64,000 nucleotides of DNA from Pseudomonadales bacterium. GTDB taxonomy: Bacteria; Pseudomonadota; Gammaproteobacteria; Pseudomonadales; Halieaceae. Both the position numbers and the translations under genes were made by a program. Location of the stretch: positions 60,793-124,792 of the forward strand of contig JACKNN010000008.1 in NCBI GenBank assembly GCA_024234855.1. The letters run 5' to 3'. A model generated the notes under the pieces. It worked only from the letters and a program-made list of their open reading frames with translations. It was not told the origin of the DNA and searched no databases. Shown one piece after another: positions 16,513-24,870 of this stretch (the stretch's first letter is position 1; every line of letters begins with the position of its first letter).

Positions 16513-17081
16513 AGGGCCTTGGTGCGCACGATCTCGTTGATCACAATGGGCTGCAGCGGTACATCGGTAAATCCGGACACCCTTCCCGTGGGCGCCGTGG
16601 CGATGAAATCGACGATGTCCATTCCCAGGATCACCTCGCCGAACACCGTGTAGCCTTCCTGCCCCGGCGTCCAGTCCAGTTGCAGGTTGTTACGCTGGTT
16701 GATAAAAAATTGCGCGGTGGCTGAATCCGGGTCGCTGGTGCGGGCCATGGCGATGGTGCCGCGGGTATTGTGCACCCTGTTTCTGGATTCGTTGACCACC
16801 GGGTCGTTGGTGGCTTTTTCCGTCATCTCGGGCGTGAAGCCGCCGCCCTGTATCATGAAGTTGGGGATGACCCGGTGAAACACCGTGCCGTTGTAAAAGC
16901 CCGCGTCGACGTAGGCGAGAAAGTTGTCGACGGTGAGCGGGGCTTTGTCACGGAACAGGCGCAGGGTGATATCGCCCTCGCTGGTCTTGATCAACACCTG
17001 CGGATTGGGCAGGGGCGTCTCCTGGGCCAGTGCCAGCGGGGCCAGCATGATTGCAAAGCAAATGAACAGGTTCTTAAACAC
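16509..17081 (-). CDS. Cyclophilin-type peptidyl-prolyl cis-trans isomerase, exported
   Basis: The 190-residue protein starts with a signal peptide (LFICFAIMLAPLALAQ) and continues with a compact cyclophilin domain. Active-site motifs are FHRVIPNFMIQGG (with the catalytic Arg) and a substrate-loop region (MARTSDPDSATAQFFINQ). It would help proline isomerisation of proteins in the periplasm, like PpiA. The GTG at 17081 was chosen because GGAGAG lies 5-6 bases upstream and it directly precedes the signal peptide; the frame runs on to 17312 but there it only mirrors the neighbouring gene. It overlaps pdxJ by 4 bases. Confidence 0.9.
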   Translation of the reverse strand: MFKNLFICFAIMLAPLALAQETPLPNPQVLIKTSEGDITLRLFRDKAPLTVDNFLAYVDAGFYNGTVFHRVIPNFMIQGGGFTPEMTEKATNDPVVNESRNRVHNTRGTIAMARTSDPDSATAQFFINQRNNLQLDWTPGQEGYTVFGEVILGMDIVDFIATAPTGRVSGFTDVPLQPIVINEIVRTKAL

Positions 17082-17106
17082 GGTGTCTCTCCTGGTTATG
17101 GCGGTG

Positions 17107-17781
17107 TCAGGCCCAGCTGGAACTTCTGCGCCGCTTGGGCCACAGGCGCGGCACCACCAGCGTGATGATGACGCCCAGTAATACCGCGAGGGCGCCATTG
17201 AGGAAATCCTCGTTGTCGACCTTGTCCCGCAGGCGCTGGTTCTCGGCTTCCAGCATATCCAGTTTTGAACGCAGTTGCTCCGAGTCCAGTACCAGGCGAC
17301 GGTTGTCCTCATCCAGTTGCAGGGCGTTACCCGATACCTGCTTGAGCTGCGTCAGCTCTTCCCCGAGCGTATCCAGTTGCAGCCCGCTCTCCGCCACCTG
17401 GCCCAGCAACTCATCGCGTTCAGCTTTCAGGGCTTCGAGCTCCTGTTGCACCGCCGCGGTCAGGCCGCCGGCCTGGTTGGCCTTCTCCAGTAACTCGGTC
17501 AGGCGGTCCCTGGCGGGCTCCTCGCTCATCACGTACTGGGTCGCGATCCAGCCGCTGTCGCCGCCCTCGGTGGTGACCTCCATCCACTTGTTGTCGTCCG
17601 ACTGGCGTGAAACGGTAAGGCGGGTACCCGAAGGCAGGCCGCGCTGGACGATGGGGAATTCATTTCCCGCCCCGCCGCGCAGCGGCACATACTGTCGGTC
17701 GCTGATATAGCGGACGTCCTGGGCGTGGGCCGCGGCTGCAAGCAACCCGGCGAGTAGCAAAAATGGCAATGCGAGTCGCAC
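17107..17781 (-). CDS. SH3-domain / coiled-coil envelope protein (TIGR04211, YgiM-like)
   Basis: This 224-residue protein has a signal peptide (LALPFLLLAGLLAAAAHAQ), a bacterial SH3 domain (about residues 22-85, with VPLRGGAGNEFPIVQRGLPSGTRL split by normal loops), a long coiled coil rich in Leu, Glu and Gln (about 95-195), and a C-terminal membrane helix (FLNGALAVLLGVIITLVVPRLW) ending in a basic tail. This is the layout of the TIGR04211 family. It would be anchored in the inner membrane with the SH3 domain in the periplasm, perhaps binding cell wall; the role is not known. The GTG at 17781 has AAGGA upstream; an in-frame GTG at 17814 is possible. Confidence 0.83.
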   Translation of the reverse strand: MRLALPFLLLAGLLAAAAHAQDVRYISDRQYVPLRGGAGNEFPIVQRGLPSGTRLTVSRQSDDNKWMEVTTEGGDSGWIATQYVMSEEPARDRLTELLEKANQAGGLTAAVQQELEALKAERDELLGQVAESGLQLDTLGEELTQLKQVSGNALQLDEDNRRLVLDSEQLRSKLDMLEAENQRLRDKVDNEDFLNGALAVLLGVIITLVVPRLWPKRRRSSSWA

Positions 17782-17875
17782 AATAGTGTCCTTAAATCCT
17801 GGTCTTGTTAACACCGGGCCGCCACGGCCCGAAAAGAGGGCGCTAGTGTAACCCCGATTGCCGCCCAGTTTAAAC

Positions 17876-18175
17876 TCAGGGCAGCACCAGCTTGTAGGGC
17901 TTGACGATTACCCGGTGAAAAACGCCTGCATCCACGTAGGGGTCCGAGTCCGCCCAGGCGGTCGCGCGCTCCAGGCTCTCGAACTCGGCGATGATAAGGC
18001 TGCCGGTAAAACCCGCCTCTCCCGGATCTGCGGTGTCCAGGGCCGGATGGGGCCCCGCCGCCAGCAGCCGGCCCTGGTCGACCAGTTCCTGCAGCCGGGC
18101 GAGATGGGCCGGACGGGCGTCCTGGCGCATGGGGAGGCTGTTGGCCACGTCCTCACAGAGGATTGCGTAGTACAT
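17876..18175 (-). CDS. YciI-family protein
   Basis: This small 99-residue protein is of the YciI/YCII type (a ferredoxin-like alpha+beta fold). It has the expected MYYAILCEDV start, the ARPAHLARLQELVDQGRLLAAGP helix and the GSLIIAEF and DPYVDAGVFH segments, including a His-Asp pair proposed as an active site in the family. Biochemical function is not established. The ATG at 18175 has a good AGGGA site. It stands alone between the terminator of the nth operon and the SH3 protein gene. Confidence 0.87.
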   Translation of the reverse strand: MYYAILCEDVANSLPMRQDARPAHLARLQELVDQGRLLAAGPHPALDTADPGEAGFTGSLIIAEFESLERATAWADSDPYVDAGVFHRVIVKPYKLVLP

Positions 18176-18275
18176 ATTTATTCCCTGACTCTCTGAAATA
18201 GTTTGATAATTGTAGTCGTTTCCCGGCATCCGGGCCGGTGCTCTCAAGCGCGGGGCAGCGCATGCCCACTCTAAC

Positions 18276-18303
18276 AAAAAAAGACCCGGCGTATAGCCGG
18301 GCC
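18276..18303 (-). terminator. Intrinsic terminator after the map-glnD-dapC-nth operon
   Basis: Read on the minus strand, the site has a 6-bp perfect stem (CCCGGC/GCCGGG) with loop TATAC, followed after two bases by a run of seven T. It lies about 45 bases after the stop of nth, where the minus-strand operon should end. Confidence 0.85.
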
Positions 18304-18347
18304 CCGCGCTGGCCTGATGTGCCTGGGCCGTTCAGGCCGACCTACTA

Positions 18348-19001
18348 TTACGCCTTGCGGGTTGTTTTCGGGTGCTTGCGCCCCGGGTAGCAGGTGCGGC
18401 AGATCTCGCAGTGGCGGCCGTCGCAGCCACGGGCGGTACAGTACTGGCGCCCGTAAAAAATAATCTGCAGGTGCAGGCGGTTCCAGTGCTCCCGGGGAAA
18501 CAAACGCTTCAGGTCTTTCTCCGTCTGCACCACATTCTTGCCACTGCTAAGACCCCAGCGCTGGGCCAGCCGGTGAATATGGGTGTCCACCGGGAATGCC
18601 GGCACCCCGAAGGCCTGTGACATCACCACGCTGGCGGTTTTGTGGCCGACACCGGGCAGGCGCTCCAGCGCCTCCATGTCGGCCGGCACCGCCCCGCCGT
18701 GCTCTTCCACGATCATCTCGCTCAGTCGCCTGATCGCCCGCGCCTTTTGCGGCGACAGCCCGCAGGGGCGGATGATGGCCTGGATCTGCTCCACCGGCAC
18801 AGCCGCCATGGCCTGTGGCGTGTCCGCCAGGGCGAACAGGGCGGGGGTGACCTGGTTGACCCGCTCGTCCGTGCACTGGGCGCTGAGCAACACGGCCACC
18901 AGCAGGGTGAACGGATCGCTGTGATCCAGCGGGACGGGCGTATGCGGGTAGAGCGCCTGCAGGCGTTGCAGGATATAGGCGGCGCGCTCGGCTTTCAGCA
19001 C
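18348..19001 (-). CDS. nth: Endonuclease III
   Basis: This 217-residue DNA glycosylase/AP lyase removes oxidised pyrimidines. It has the helix-hairpin-helix motif with catalytic lysine (LERLPGVGHKTA) and catalytic Asp (FPVDTHIHRLAQRWG). At the C-terminus there are five cysteines in the region YCTARGCDGRHCEICRTC, with spacing C-X4-C-X4-C-X2-C-X2-C. The textbook iron-sulfur loop is C-X6-C-X2-C-X5-C, so the cluster site is atypical. The rest of the protein is normal. It lies 9 bases after dapC and is the last gene of the operon. Confidence 0.93.
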   Translation of the reverse strand: MLKAERAAYILQRLQALYPHTPVPLDHSDPFTLLVAVLLSAQCTDERVNQVTPALFALADTPQAMAAVPVEQIQAIIRPCGLSPQKARAIRRLSEMIVEEHGGAVPADMEALERLPGVGHKTASVVMSQAFGVPAFPVDTHIHRLAQRWGLSSGKNVVQTEKDLKRLFPREHWNRLHLQIIFYGRQYCTARGCDGRHCEICRTCYPGRKHPKTTRKA

Positions 19002-19010
19002 AGCGTTGGC

Positions 19011-20201
19011 TTACAGGGTCGCCAGGCAGCGCACGATGCGGCGGGCCGCCTCCACGCACTGTTCCGGTTCGGCCACGAGGGCCAGGCGCAAATGGTTTGC
19101 CCCGGGATTTACGCCACGGACCTCCCGGGCGAGGAAGCTGCCGGGCAGGGCGATGACGTTTTCGCTGGCGTACAGGCGGCGTGCGAACTGGGTGTCGCTA
19201 GCCTCCAGCCGGGGCCAGAGGTAGAAGCCGGCATCCGGCGCGGCGACTGCCAGCTTGCCGTCGAACTCCGCCAGCACCGAGGCGAATTTTTGCCGGTACA
19301 ACTGGCGGTTGGCGATCACGTGGGCTTCATCATTCCAGGCCGCGATACTGCCCAGTTGGTGGTGCAGGGGCATGGCGCAGCCGTGGTAGGTCCGGTAGAG
19401 CGCGAACGCCCGCAGAATGTCCGCATCGCCGGCGACAAAGCCGGAGCGCATGCCGGGCAGGTTGGAGCGCTTCGACAGGCTGTGGAACACCACGCAGTTG
19501 CGGTAGTCGCCATCGCCCATGGCGGCGCAGGCCTGCAGCAGCCCGGGCGGCGGCGCCGCCTCATCGAAATAAATCTCCGAGTAGCACTCGTCACCGGCGA
19601 TGACGAAGTCGTACTCCCGCGCCAGGGCGATAAGTTGCTGCAGCTGCGCCAGCGACAGCACCGCGCCGGTGGGGTTGCCGGGACTGCACAGATAGAGCAA
19701 CTGGCACTGCCGCCACTGCTGCTCGGAGACGCTGGCGAAATCGGGCAGCAGGCCGGAGTCCTGCGTGCAGTTGATAAAATGGGGGGTGGCCCCGGCCAGC
19801 AGGGCCGCGCCCTCGTAAATCTGGTAGAAGGGGTTCGGGCTCATCACCAGGGCATCGGGACCGGGGCTGACCACTGCCTGGGCGAAGGCGAACAGCGCTT
19901 CGCGGGTGCCGCTGACCGGTAGCACCTGGTGGTCGGGGTCGACTGCCGGCAGCTCGAACCGGCGTTGCAGCCAGCTCGCAATCGCCTGGCGCAGTTGCGG
20001 GATGCCGGCGGTGGTCGGGTAGTTGGACAGCCGGTCCAGGCTGGCCGCGATCTCGGCCAGGACGAAGGCCGGCGAGGCGTGCCGGGGCTCGCCGATGGAC
20101 AGCGAGATGGGTGCCCTGCCCGCGGGCGGCACAATATCCGTAAACAACTGGCGCAGGCGTTCAAAAGGGTAGGGGTGCAATTGCTGCAGGTGCGGGTTCA
20201 T
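19011..20201 (-). CDS. dapC: Succinyldiaminopimelate transaminase
   Basis: This 396-residue PLP enzyme is a class I/II aminotransferase that makes N-succinyl-LL-2,6-diaminoaminopimelate precursors in lysine and cell-wall synthesis. It starts MNPHLQQLHPYPFERLRQLF and carries SLSIGEPRH as in DapC proteins. The PLP lysine is in the FHSLSKRSNLPGMRSGFVAGD segment. The place next to glnD is a known arrangement in Gammaproteobacteria and supports the DapC call over a general aspartate transaminase. The gap to glnD is only 6 bases. Confidence 0.9.
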   Translation of the reverse strand: MNPHLQQLHPYPFERLRQLFTDIVPPAGRAPISLSIGEPRHASPAFVLAEIAASLDRLSNYPTTAGIPQLRQAIASWLQRRFELPAVDPDHQVLPVSGTREALFAFAQAVVSPGPDALVMSPNPFYQIYEGAALLAGATPHFINCTQDSGLLPDFASVSEQQWRQCQLLYLCSPGNPTGAVLSLAQLQQLIALAREYDFVIAGDECYSEIYFDEAAPPPGLLQACAAMGDGDYRNCVVFHSLSKRSNLPGMRSGFVAGDADILRAFALYRTYHGCAMPLHHQLGSIAAWNDEAHVIANRQLYRQKFASVLAEFDGKLAVAAPDAGFYLWPRLEASDTQFARRLYASENVIALPGSFLAREVRGVNPGANHLRLALVAEPEQCVEAARRIVRCLATL

Positions 20202-20207
20202 GCGTAC

Positions 20208-22889
20208 TCAGGCTCCAGCCTGGTCGTCCAGTTCGCGGCAGATCGCCTGCTGTATTTCCCGCGACAGGTCCGGGTCGGTAATGGGCTGCTGGGCGTCGTC
20301 GGTGATAAAGAATACGTCCTCCACCCGCTCACCCAGGGTCTGGATTTTCGCCGCCTGCAATTCGACACCATAGCGGACAAAAATCTTGCCGATACGCGCC
20401 AGCAGTCCCGGCCGGTCGGGCGAGGCCACTTCCAGTACCGACACGTGCTTGATGTCATCGACCGACATACTGGTTTCGGTGGGCAGGGAGAGTGACCGTA
20501 CCCGTCTGGCAGTGCGCCGCTGCACGATCTGCGGTGCCCCGGGCTCGCCCTGTAGCGCCTGCGTGAGCTGCTGCTTGATGAATTTGAGCCGGGCGCCATC
20601 CTCGGAGATGGGCTGGCCGTCGGAGTCCAGCACGAAAAACGTGTCCAGGCTCATGCCGTTATTGGCATTGTAGATGCGGGCGTCGTGAATACTGAGATCC
20701 AGCTGCTCGAGCTCCGCGCAGATCAGGGAAAACAGTTGCACGTGGCTGCGGGCATGGATGAATATCTGGGTGGTGTTGGCGACGGTGGACTCGACGTTGT
20801 TGCGGATCAGCACCAGCGGCTTGTCGCGCTTGTGGTGGCCGGCAATGGCCTCGGTATGCCAGGCGATGTCCTCGGCCCGCTCCCGCAGGAAATAGTCCTC
20901 GCCGCGCTGCAGCCAAAGGGCGTCCAGTTCCTCCACGGTGAAACCCCGGTCCTCGAGGATGTCACTGGCGGCGCGGCGGCTGCGTTCCACCCATACCTGT
21001 TTGTCTACCGGGTTGTCCAGGCCGCGCTGCAGCGCCCGTCGGGTTTCGGTGTACAGCTGGCGCAGGAGGCTGCCACGCCAGGCGTTCCACAGGGTGGGGT
21101 TGGTGGCGTTGATATCCGCCACGGTAAGCGACAGCAGGTAGTCCAGGTGCTCCTGGTCGAGGACGTGTCCGGCAAATTGCTGGATGACCTCCGGGTCGGA
21201 AATATCCTTGCGCTGGGACACCGCCGACATGACCAGGTGATTGCGCACCAACCAGACCACCAGCTCGGTGTCGCGTTCGTCCAGGCCATGGTCGTGGCAG
21301 AAGCGCTCGGCATCCACCGCACCCAGCTCGGAGTGATCACCGCCGCGGCCCTTGCCGATATCGTGGTACAGGGCGGCGATATACAGCAGTTCCGGTTTGC
21401 GCAGCCGGCGCGCCACCCGGCTGGATACCGGAAAGCGGGAGTCGAACTCGGGCTCGCGGAAGCGCCGCGCGTTCTTGATCACTTCCAGTGTGTGCGCGTC
21501 TACCGTATACGTGTGAAACAGGTCGTGCTGCATCTGGCCGACGATGCGCCCGAATTCCGGCAGGTACTCGCCGAGTATGCCATAGCGCGCCATGCGGCGC
21601 AGTTGGCGGGACATCTTGTTGGGCGAGCGCAGGATTTCCAGGAAGGTGCTGCGGTTGTGCGGGTTGGCCCGAAAGGTATCGTCGATCAGGTGGCGATGAT
21701 TGCGGATCAGGCGGATCGTCGGGGCCGCGATACCGTCGGACTCCTCCAGGTTGGCGCACAGCAGGAAGACCTCCAGCAAGGCTGAAGGCGTCGCGCTGAA
21801 CACATCGTCATGGCGCGCCTCGACGTAACCGCTGCGCAGCTGGAAGCGTTCATTGATGACCTGGATTTTATCCTCGGTACCCGCCCGCAGGATGGCCTGG
21901 TCGAAATTCTGGATCAGCACCTCGTTGAGCTGCCCGAGGGAGAGGGCCCAGCGGTAGTAGGTCTGCATGAACTGCTCTACCGCCAGTCGCTTGCCGTCCT
22001 TGAAGCCCCACAGTTCCGCCAGGGTGCGCTGGTGGTCGAACAGCAGCCTGTCCTCCTCGCGATCAGTGATCATGTGCAGGGCGTAGCGCACCTGCCACAT
22101 GAACTCGCGCCCGCGGTGGAGAATCTCCATCTCCTCACTGTCGAGGAAGGCGGAGGAGTTGATTTGCTCCAGCGACTCGACCCCGAAGTGGCGTTCGGCA
22201 AGCCAGCCGATGATCTGCAGGTCGCGCAGGCCGCCGGGGCAGCTCTTGACGTTGGGTTCGAGATTGTATTCGGTATCGGCGAACTTGGTGTGGCGGGCGC
22301 GCTGCTCCTCCAGCTTGGCACGGAAGAAATCAGCGCTGGGCCACATCTTGTCCGGCCCGGTCGCCTCCCGTACCCGCCGCATCAACTCGCCGGGGCCACG
22401 GATAGTCCTGGCCTCCATCAGGTTTGTCAGTACGGTAATATCTTCGCGGGCCTTGCGGGTGCATTCCGCCACTGTGCGCACGCTGTGCCCTATCACCAGG
22501 CCGATATCCCACAGCCTGGTGAGGAAAGCCTCCAACTGCCGCTCCCGTCCGTGGTCGCCGTCACCCAGCAGCAACAGAATGTCGATATCCGAGTGCGGGT
22601 GCAGTTCGCCGCGGCCGTAACCGCCCACTGCCACCAGGGAGAGTTCGGCGTCGCCCCAGTCCTCGCGGTCCCACAGGGCGCCCAGCAGGGTGTCCATGAA
22701 AGTGGCCCGCAGGCGGATGAGGTCGCCCGTTTTGGCGCCGCTGCGGAACTGGCCGTGCAGGTATTCGGTGGCCCCGGTAATGGCCTGTTTGCAACAATCG
22801 AGGATCCTGCCCTGGTCGAGCCGCTGGCTGAAGGCACGGGGATCGAACATCGCGAGCGGCAGCGCGCCGCTGTCATTGGCCATATTCAA
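20208..22889 (-). CDS. glnD: Bifunctional [protein-PII] uridylyltransferase/uridylyl-removing enzyme
   Basis: This is the nitrogen sensor that adds UMP to PII proteins or removes it, depending on glutamine. The 893-residue protein has a nucleotidyltransferase domain (GGYGRGELHPHSDIDILLL, about residues 80-100), a central helical part, an HD hydrolase domain (YHDIGKGRGGDHSELG) and two C-terminal ACT domains for glutamine sensing (starting near TQIFIHARSH and HVSVLEVASPDRPGLL). Length and order are the usual ones. It overlaps map by 4 bases (ATGA) and precedes dapC. Confidence 0.97.
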   Translation of the reverse strand: MNMANDSGALPLAMFDPRAFSQRLDQGRILDCCKQAITGATEYLHGQFRSGAKTGDLIRLRATFMDTLLGALWDREDWGDAELSLVAVGGYGRGELHPHSDIDILLLLGDGDHGRERQLEAFLTRLWDIGLVIGHSVRTVAECTRKAREDITVLTNLMEARTIRGPGELMRRVREATGPDKMWPSADFFRAKLEEQRARHTKFADTEYNLEPNVKSCPGGLRDLQIIGWLAERHFGVESLEQINSSAFLDSEEMEILHRGREFMWQVRYALHMITDREEDRLLFDHQRTLAELWGFKDGKRLAVEQFMQTYYRWALSLGQLNEVLIQNFDQAILRAGTEDKIQVINERFQLRSGYVEARHDDVFSATPSALLEVFLLCANLEESDGIAAPTIRLIRNHRHLIDDTFRANPHNRSTFLEILRSPNKMSRQLRRMARYGILGEYLPEFGRIVGQMQHDLFHTYTVDAHTLEVIKNARRFREPEFDSRFPVSSRVARRLRKPELLYIAALYHDIGKGRGGDHSELGAVDAERFCHDHGLDERDTELVVWLVRNHLVMSAVSQRKDISDPEVIQQFAGHVLDQEHLDYLLSLTVADINATNPTLWNAWRGSLLRQLYTETRRALQRGLDNPVDKQVWVERSRRAASDILEDRGFTVEELDALWLQRGEDYFLRERAEDIAWHTEAIAGHHKRDKPLVLIRNNVESTVANTTQIFIHARSHVQLFSLICAELEQLDLSIHDARIYNANNGMSLDTFFVLDSDGQPISEDGARLKFIKQQLTQALQGEPGAPQIVQRRTARRVRSLSLPTETSMSVDDIKHVSVLEVASPDRPGLLARIGKIFVRYGVELQAAKIQTLGERVEDVFFITDDAQQPITDPDLSREIQQAICRELDDQAGA

Positions 22890-23665
22890 ACCGGCAGGGA
22901 CTCGGAGCGGCGCCGGGTGAACACCTCGCAGCCGGTTTCAGTGACGCCCAGGGTGTGTTCCCACTGGGCCGACAGGCGGCCGTCCCGGGTGGTGACGGTC
23001 CAGCCGTCCTTCGGGTTCAGCCGGGTCTGGCGGCGCCCGGCATTGATCATCGGTTCGATGGTGAAGGTCATCCCGGGTTCCAGTACCAGGCCGCTGCCCT
23101 TGCGGCCGTAGTGCAGCACCTGCGGCTCCTCGTGAAATACCTTGCCGATACCGTGGCCGCAGTATTCGCGTACCACGGAGTAGTAGTTCTTCTCGGCGTG
23201 TTGCTGGATGATCGCGCCGATATCCCCCAGCGTGGTGCCGGGCCTGACGATTTCCAGGGCGAGGTACAGGCATTCCTGGGTCACCTGGATAAGCCGCTGG
23301 GCGTGGGGCGCCACATCGCCGACCTGTACCATGATGCTGGTGTCGCCGTGGTAGCCGTCCTTGATGACGGTTACATCGATATTGACGATATCGCCGTTTT
23401 TCAGCTTGCGGGTGTCCGAGGGAATGCCGTGGCAGACCACATCGTTGACGGAGGTGCAGATCGAACGCGGAAAGCCGTTGTAGTTGAGGGGTGCGGGGGT
23501 CGCCTGCTGGGCCCCGGTGATGTGGTCGTGGCAGATGCGGTCCAGTTCGCCGGTGGTGATCCCCACCTGGACCAGCGGCTCGATCATTTCCAGCACCTCG
23601 GCGGCCAGGCGCCCGGCAACGCGCATCTTCTCCATCTCTGTTGCGTTCTTGATCGATACAGCCAT
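22886..23665 (-). CDS. map: Type I methionine aminopeptidase
   Basis: Map removes the first Met from new proteins. The 259-residue protein has the pita-bread fold with metal ligands spread over NIDVTVIKDGYHGDTS, HGIGKVFHEEPQV and the MTFTIEPMIN region, all in the expected order and spacing. It is divergent from rpsB, which is a widespread bacterial arrangement. It is the first gene of the map-glnD-dapC-nth operon. Confidence 0.97.
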   Translation of the reverse strand: MAVSIKNATEMEKMRVAGRLAAEVLEMIEPLVQVGITTGELDRICHDHITGAQQATPAPLNYNGFPRSICTSVNDVVCHGIPSDTRKLKNGDIVNIDVTVIKDGYHGDTSIMVQVGDVAPHAQRLIQVTQECLYLALEIVRPGTTLGDIGAIIQQHAEKNYYSVVREYCGHGIGKVFHEEPQVLHYGRKGSGLVLEPGMTFTIEPMINAGRRQTRLNPKDGWTVTTRDGRLSAQWEHTLGVTETGCEVFTRRRSESLPV

Positions 23666-23794
23666 CTGTAACCTATTGAAAATTCATATAAAAGTGTGGA
23701 TATTCCGAAGGTGCCCCCCAGCGGGGGAGGCATATTCTACCCCATTCGGCCGGCAAAGTGAGTAATGCCTGCCGGGTTTGCGCTCGCTACAGTC
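23666..23794. other. Divergent map/rpsB control region, map side
   Basis: This region between map and the rpsB promoter must carry the map promoter. On the minus strand a GGTAGAAT sequence near 23740 is a possible -10. Around 23712-23726 a strong small hairpin (CCCCC, three-base loop, GGGGG) falls in the map leader. No gene is seen. Confidence 0.45.
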
Positions 23795-23823
23795 TTTAAA
23801 CCCTTCGCCTGTTGTGGTATAAA
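23795..23823 (+). promoter_or_regulatory. rpsB-tsf promoter
   Basis: The proposed elements are -35 TTTAAA (23795-23800), a 17-base spacer and -10 TATAAA (23818-23823). A TG one base upstream of the -10 makes it an extended -10 promoter. It leaves a leader of about 150 bases before rpsB, in which ribosomal protein S2 may regulate its own synthesis as in E. coli. Confidence 0.65.
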
Positions 23824-23978
23824 GCGCGCCTCCGCGAGGGCTAGGGATGTTCAATACAGCCTCGTTCGCGCTGGGAAAAACGACGCACACATATCAGTAC
23901 CTGCTCCAGGGTGCCGGCTTGTCTGGTTTGGTAGCGGGGGTATGTGGAGGATTAACCCAAACACAAGGTAGTAAATTT

Positions 23979-24743
23979 ATGTCGCAAGTAAGTATGCGCG
24001 ACCTGCTGCAGGCGGGCGCCCACTTCGGACACCAAACACGTTACTGGAATCCCAAGATGGACCAGTACATTTTCGGTGCCCGCAACAAGATCCACATCAT
24101 CAACCTCGAGCACACTGTTCCGGCCTTCAATGAAGCGCTGGACCTGGTGAAGCGCCTGGCCGGCAACAAGAACAAGATCCTGTTCGTGGGCACCAAGCGC
24201 GCCGCGGGCAAGATCATCAAGGAGCAGGCAGAGCGTGCGGGCATGCCCTATGTCAGCCATCGCTGGTTGGGTGGCATGCTCACCAACTACAAGACTATCC
24301 GCGCCTCCATCAAGCGCCTGCGCGACCTCGAAACGCAGATGACCGACGGCACCTTCGCCCGGCTGACCAAGAAAGAGGCGCTGATGCGTACTCGCGATAT
24401 GGAAAAGCTGGAGCGCAGCATCGGCGGTATCAAGAGCATGGGCGGCCTGCCTGATGCCCTGTTTGTGGTTGACGTGGACCACGAGCGTATTGCCATCACC
24501 GAGGCCAACAAACTGGGTATCCCGGTCATAGGGATCGTCGATACCAACAGCAACCCCGACGGGGTCGACTATGTTATCCCCGGCAACGACGACGCCATCC
24601 GCGCGATCAAGCTCTATGTGGCCGCAGTCGCAGACGCCTGCCTGCTTGGCAAGGTCGAGTCAGGCGAAGCTGTGGTGGCCAAGGACGAGTTCGTTGAAGA
24701 AGCGGCCAGGGCTGAGGACGACGTCCCCGCCGCCGCGGAGTAA
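23979..24743 (+). CDS. rpsB: 30S ribosomal protein S2
   Basis: S2 is a surface protein of the small ribosomal subunit. The 254-residue product begins MSQVSMRDLLQAGAHFGHQTRYWNPKM, written here in parts only: the start, the AGAHFGHQ motif and the YIFGARNKIHIINLE region are all diagnostic. The C-terminus is acidic. The ATG at 23979 with an AAGG site upstream is the standard start; the frame is open upstream to 23847 but this is leader sequence. It forms the usual unit with tsf. Confidence 0.98.
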   Translation: MSQVSMRDLLQAGAHFGHQTRYWNPKMDQYIFGARNKIHIINLEHTVPAFNEALDLVKRLAGNKNKILFVGTKRAAGKIIKEQAERAGMPYVSHRWLGGMLTNYKTIRASIKRLRDLETQMTDGTFARLTKKEALMRTRDMEKLERSIGGIKSMGGLPDALFVVDVDHERIAITEANKLGIPVIGIVDTNSNPDGVDYVIPGNDDAIRAIKLYVAAVADACLLGKVESGEAVVAKDEFVEEAARAEDDVPAAAE

Positions 24744-24796
24744 GCGCTGTAATCTGCCCGCGGCCGGCGCAAGCGTCGGTGGCGGGACACATCTTG

Positions 24797-24831
24797 CCCC
24801 TGGTGGATAAACCGCCGGGGTTTTTATTTTT
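24797..24831 (+). terminator. Attenuator/terminator between rpsB and tsf
   Basis: A nine-pair stem with one bulged T (CCCC-T-GGTGG against CCGCC-GGGG, loop ATAAA, 24797-24820) is followed by TTTTTATTTTT. It is a good intrinsic terminator placed between rpsB and tsf, so it probably lets only part of the transcripts reach tsf. Confidence 0.85.
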
Positions 24832-24870
24832 AAGCTCCGGGTTCCTGGAGTTTCAAGAGGAGAAATGACA

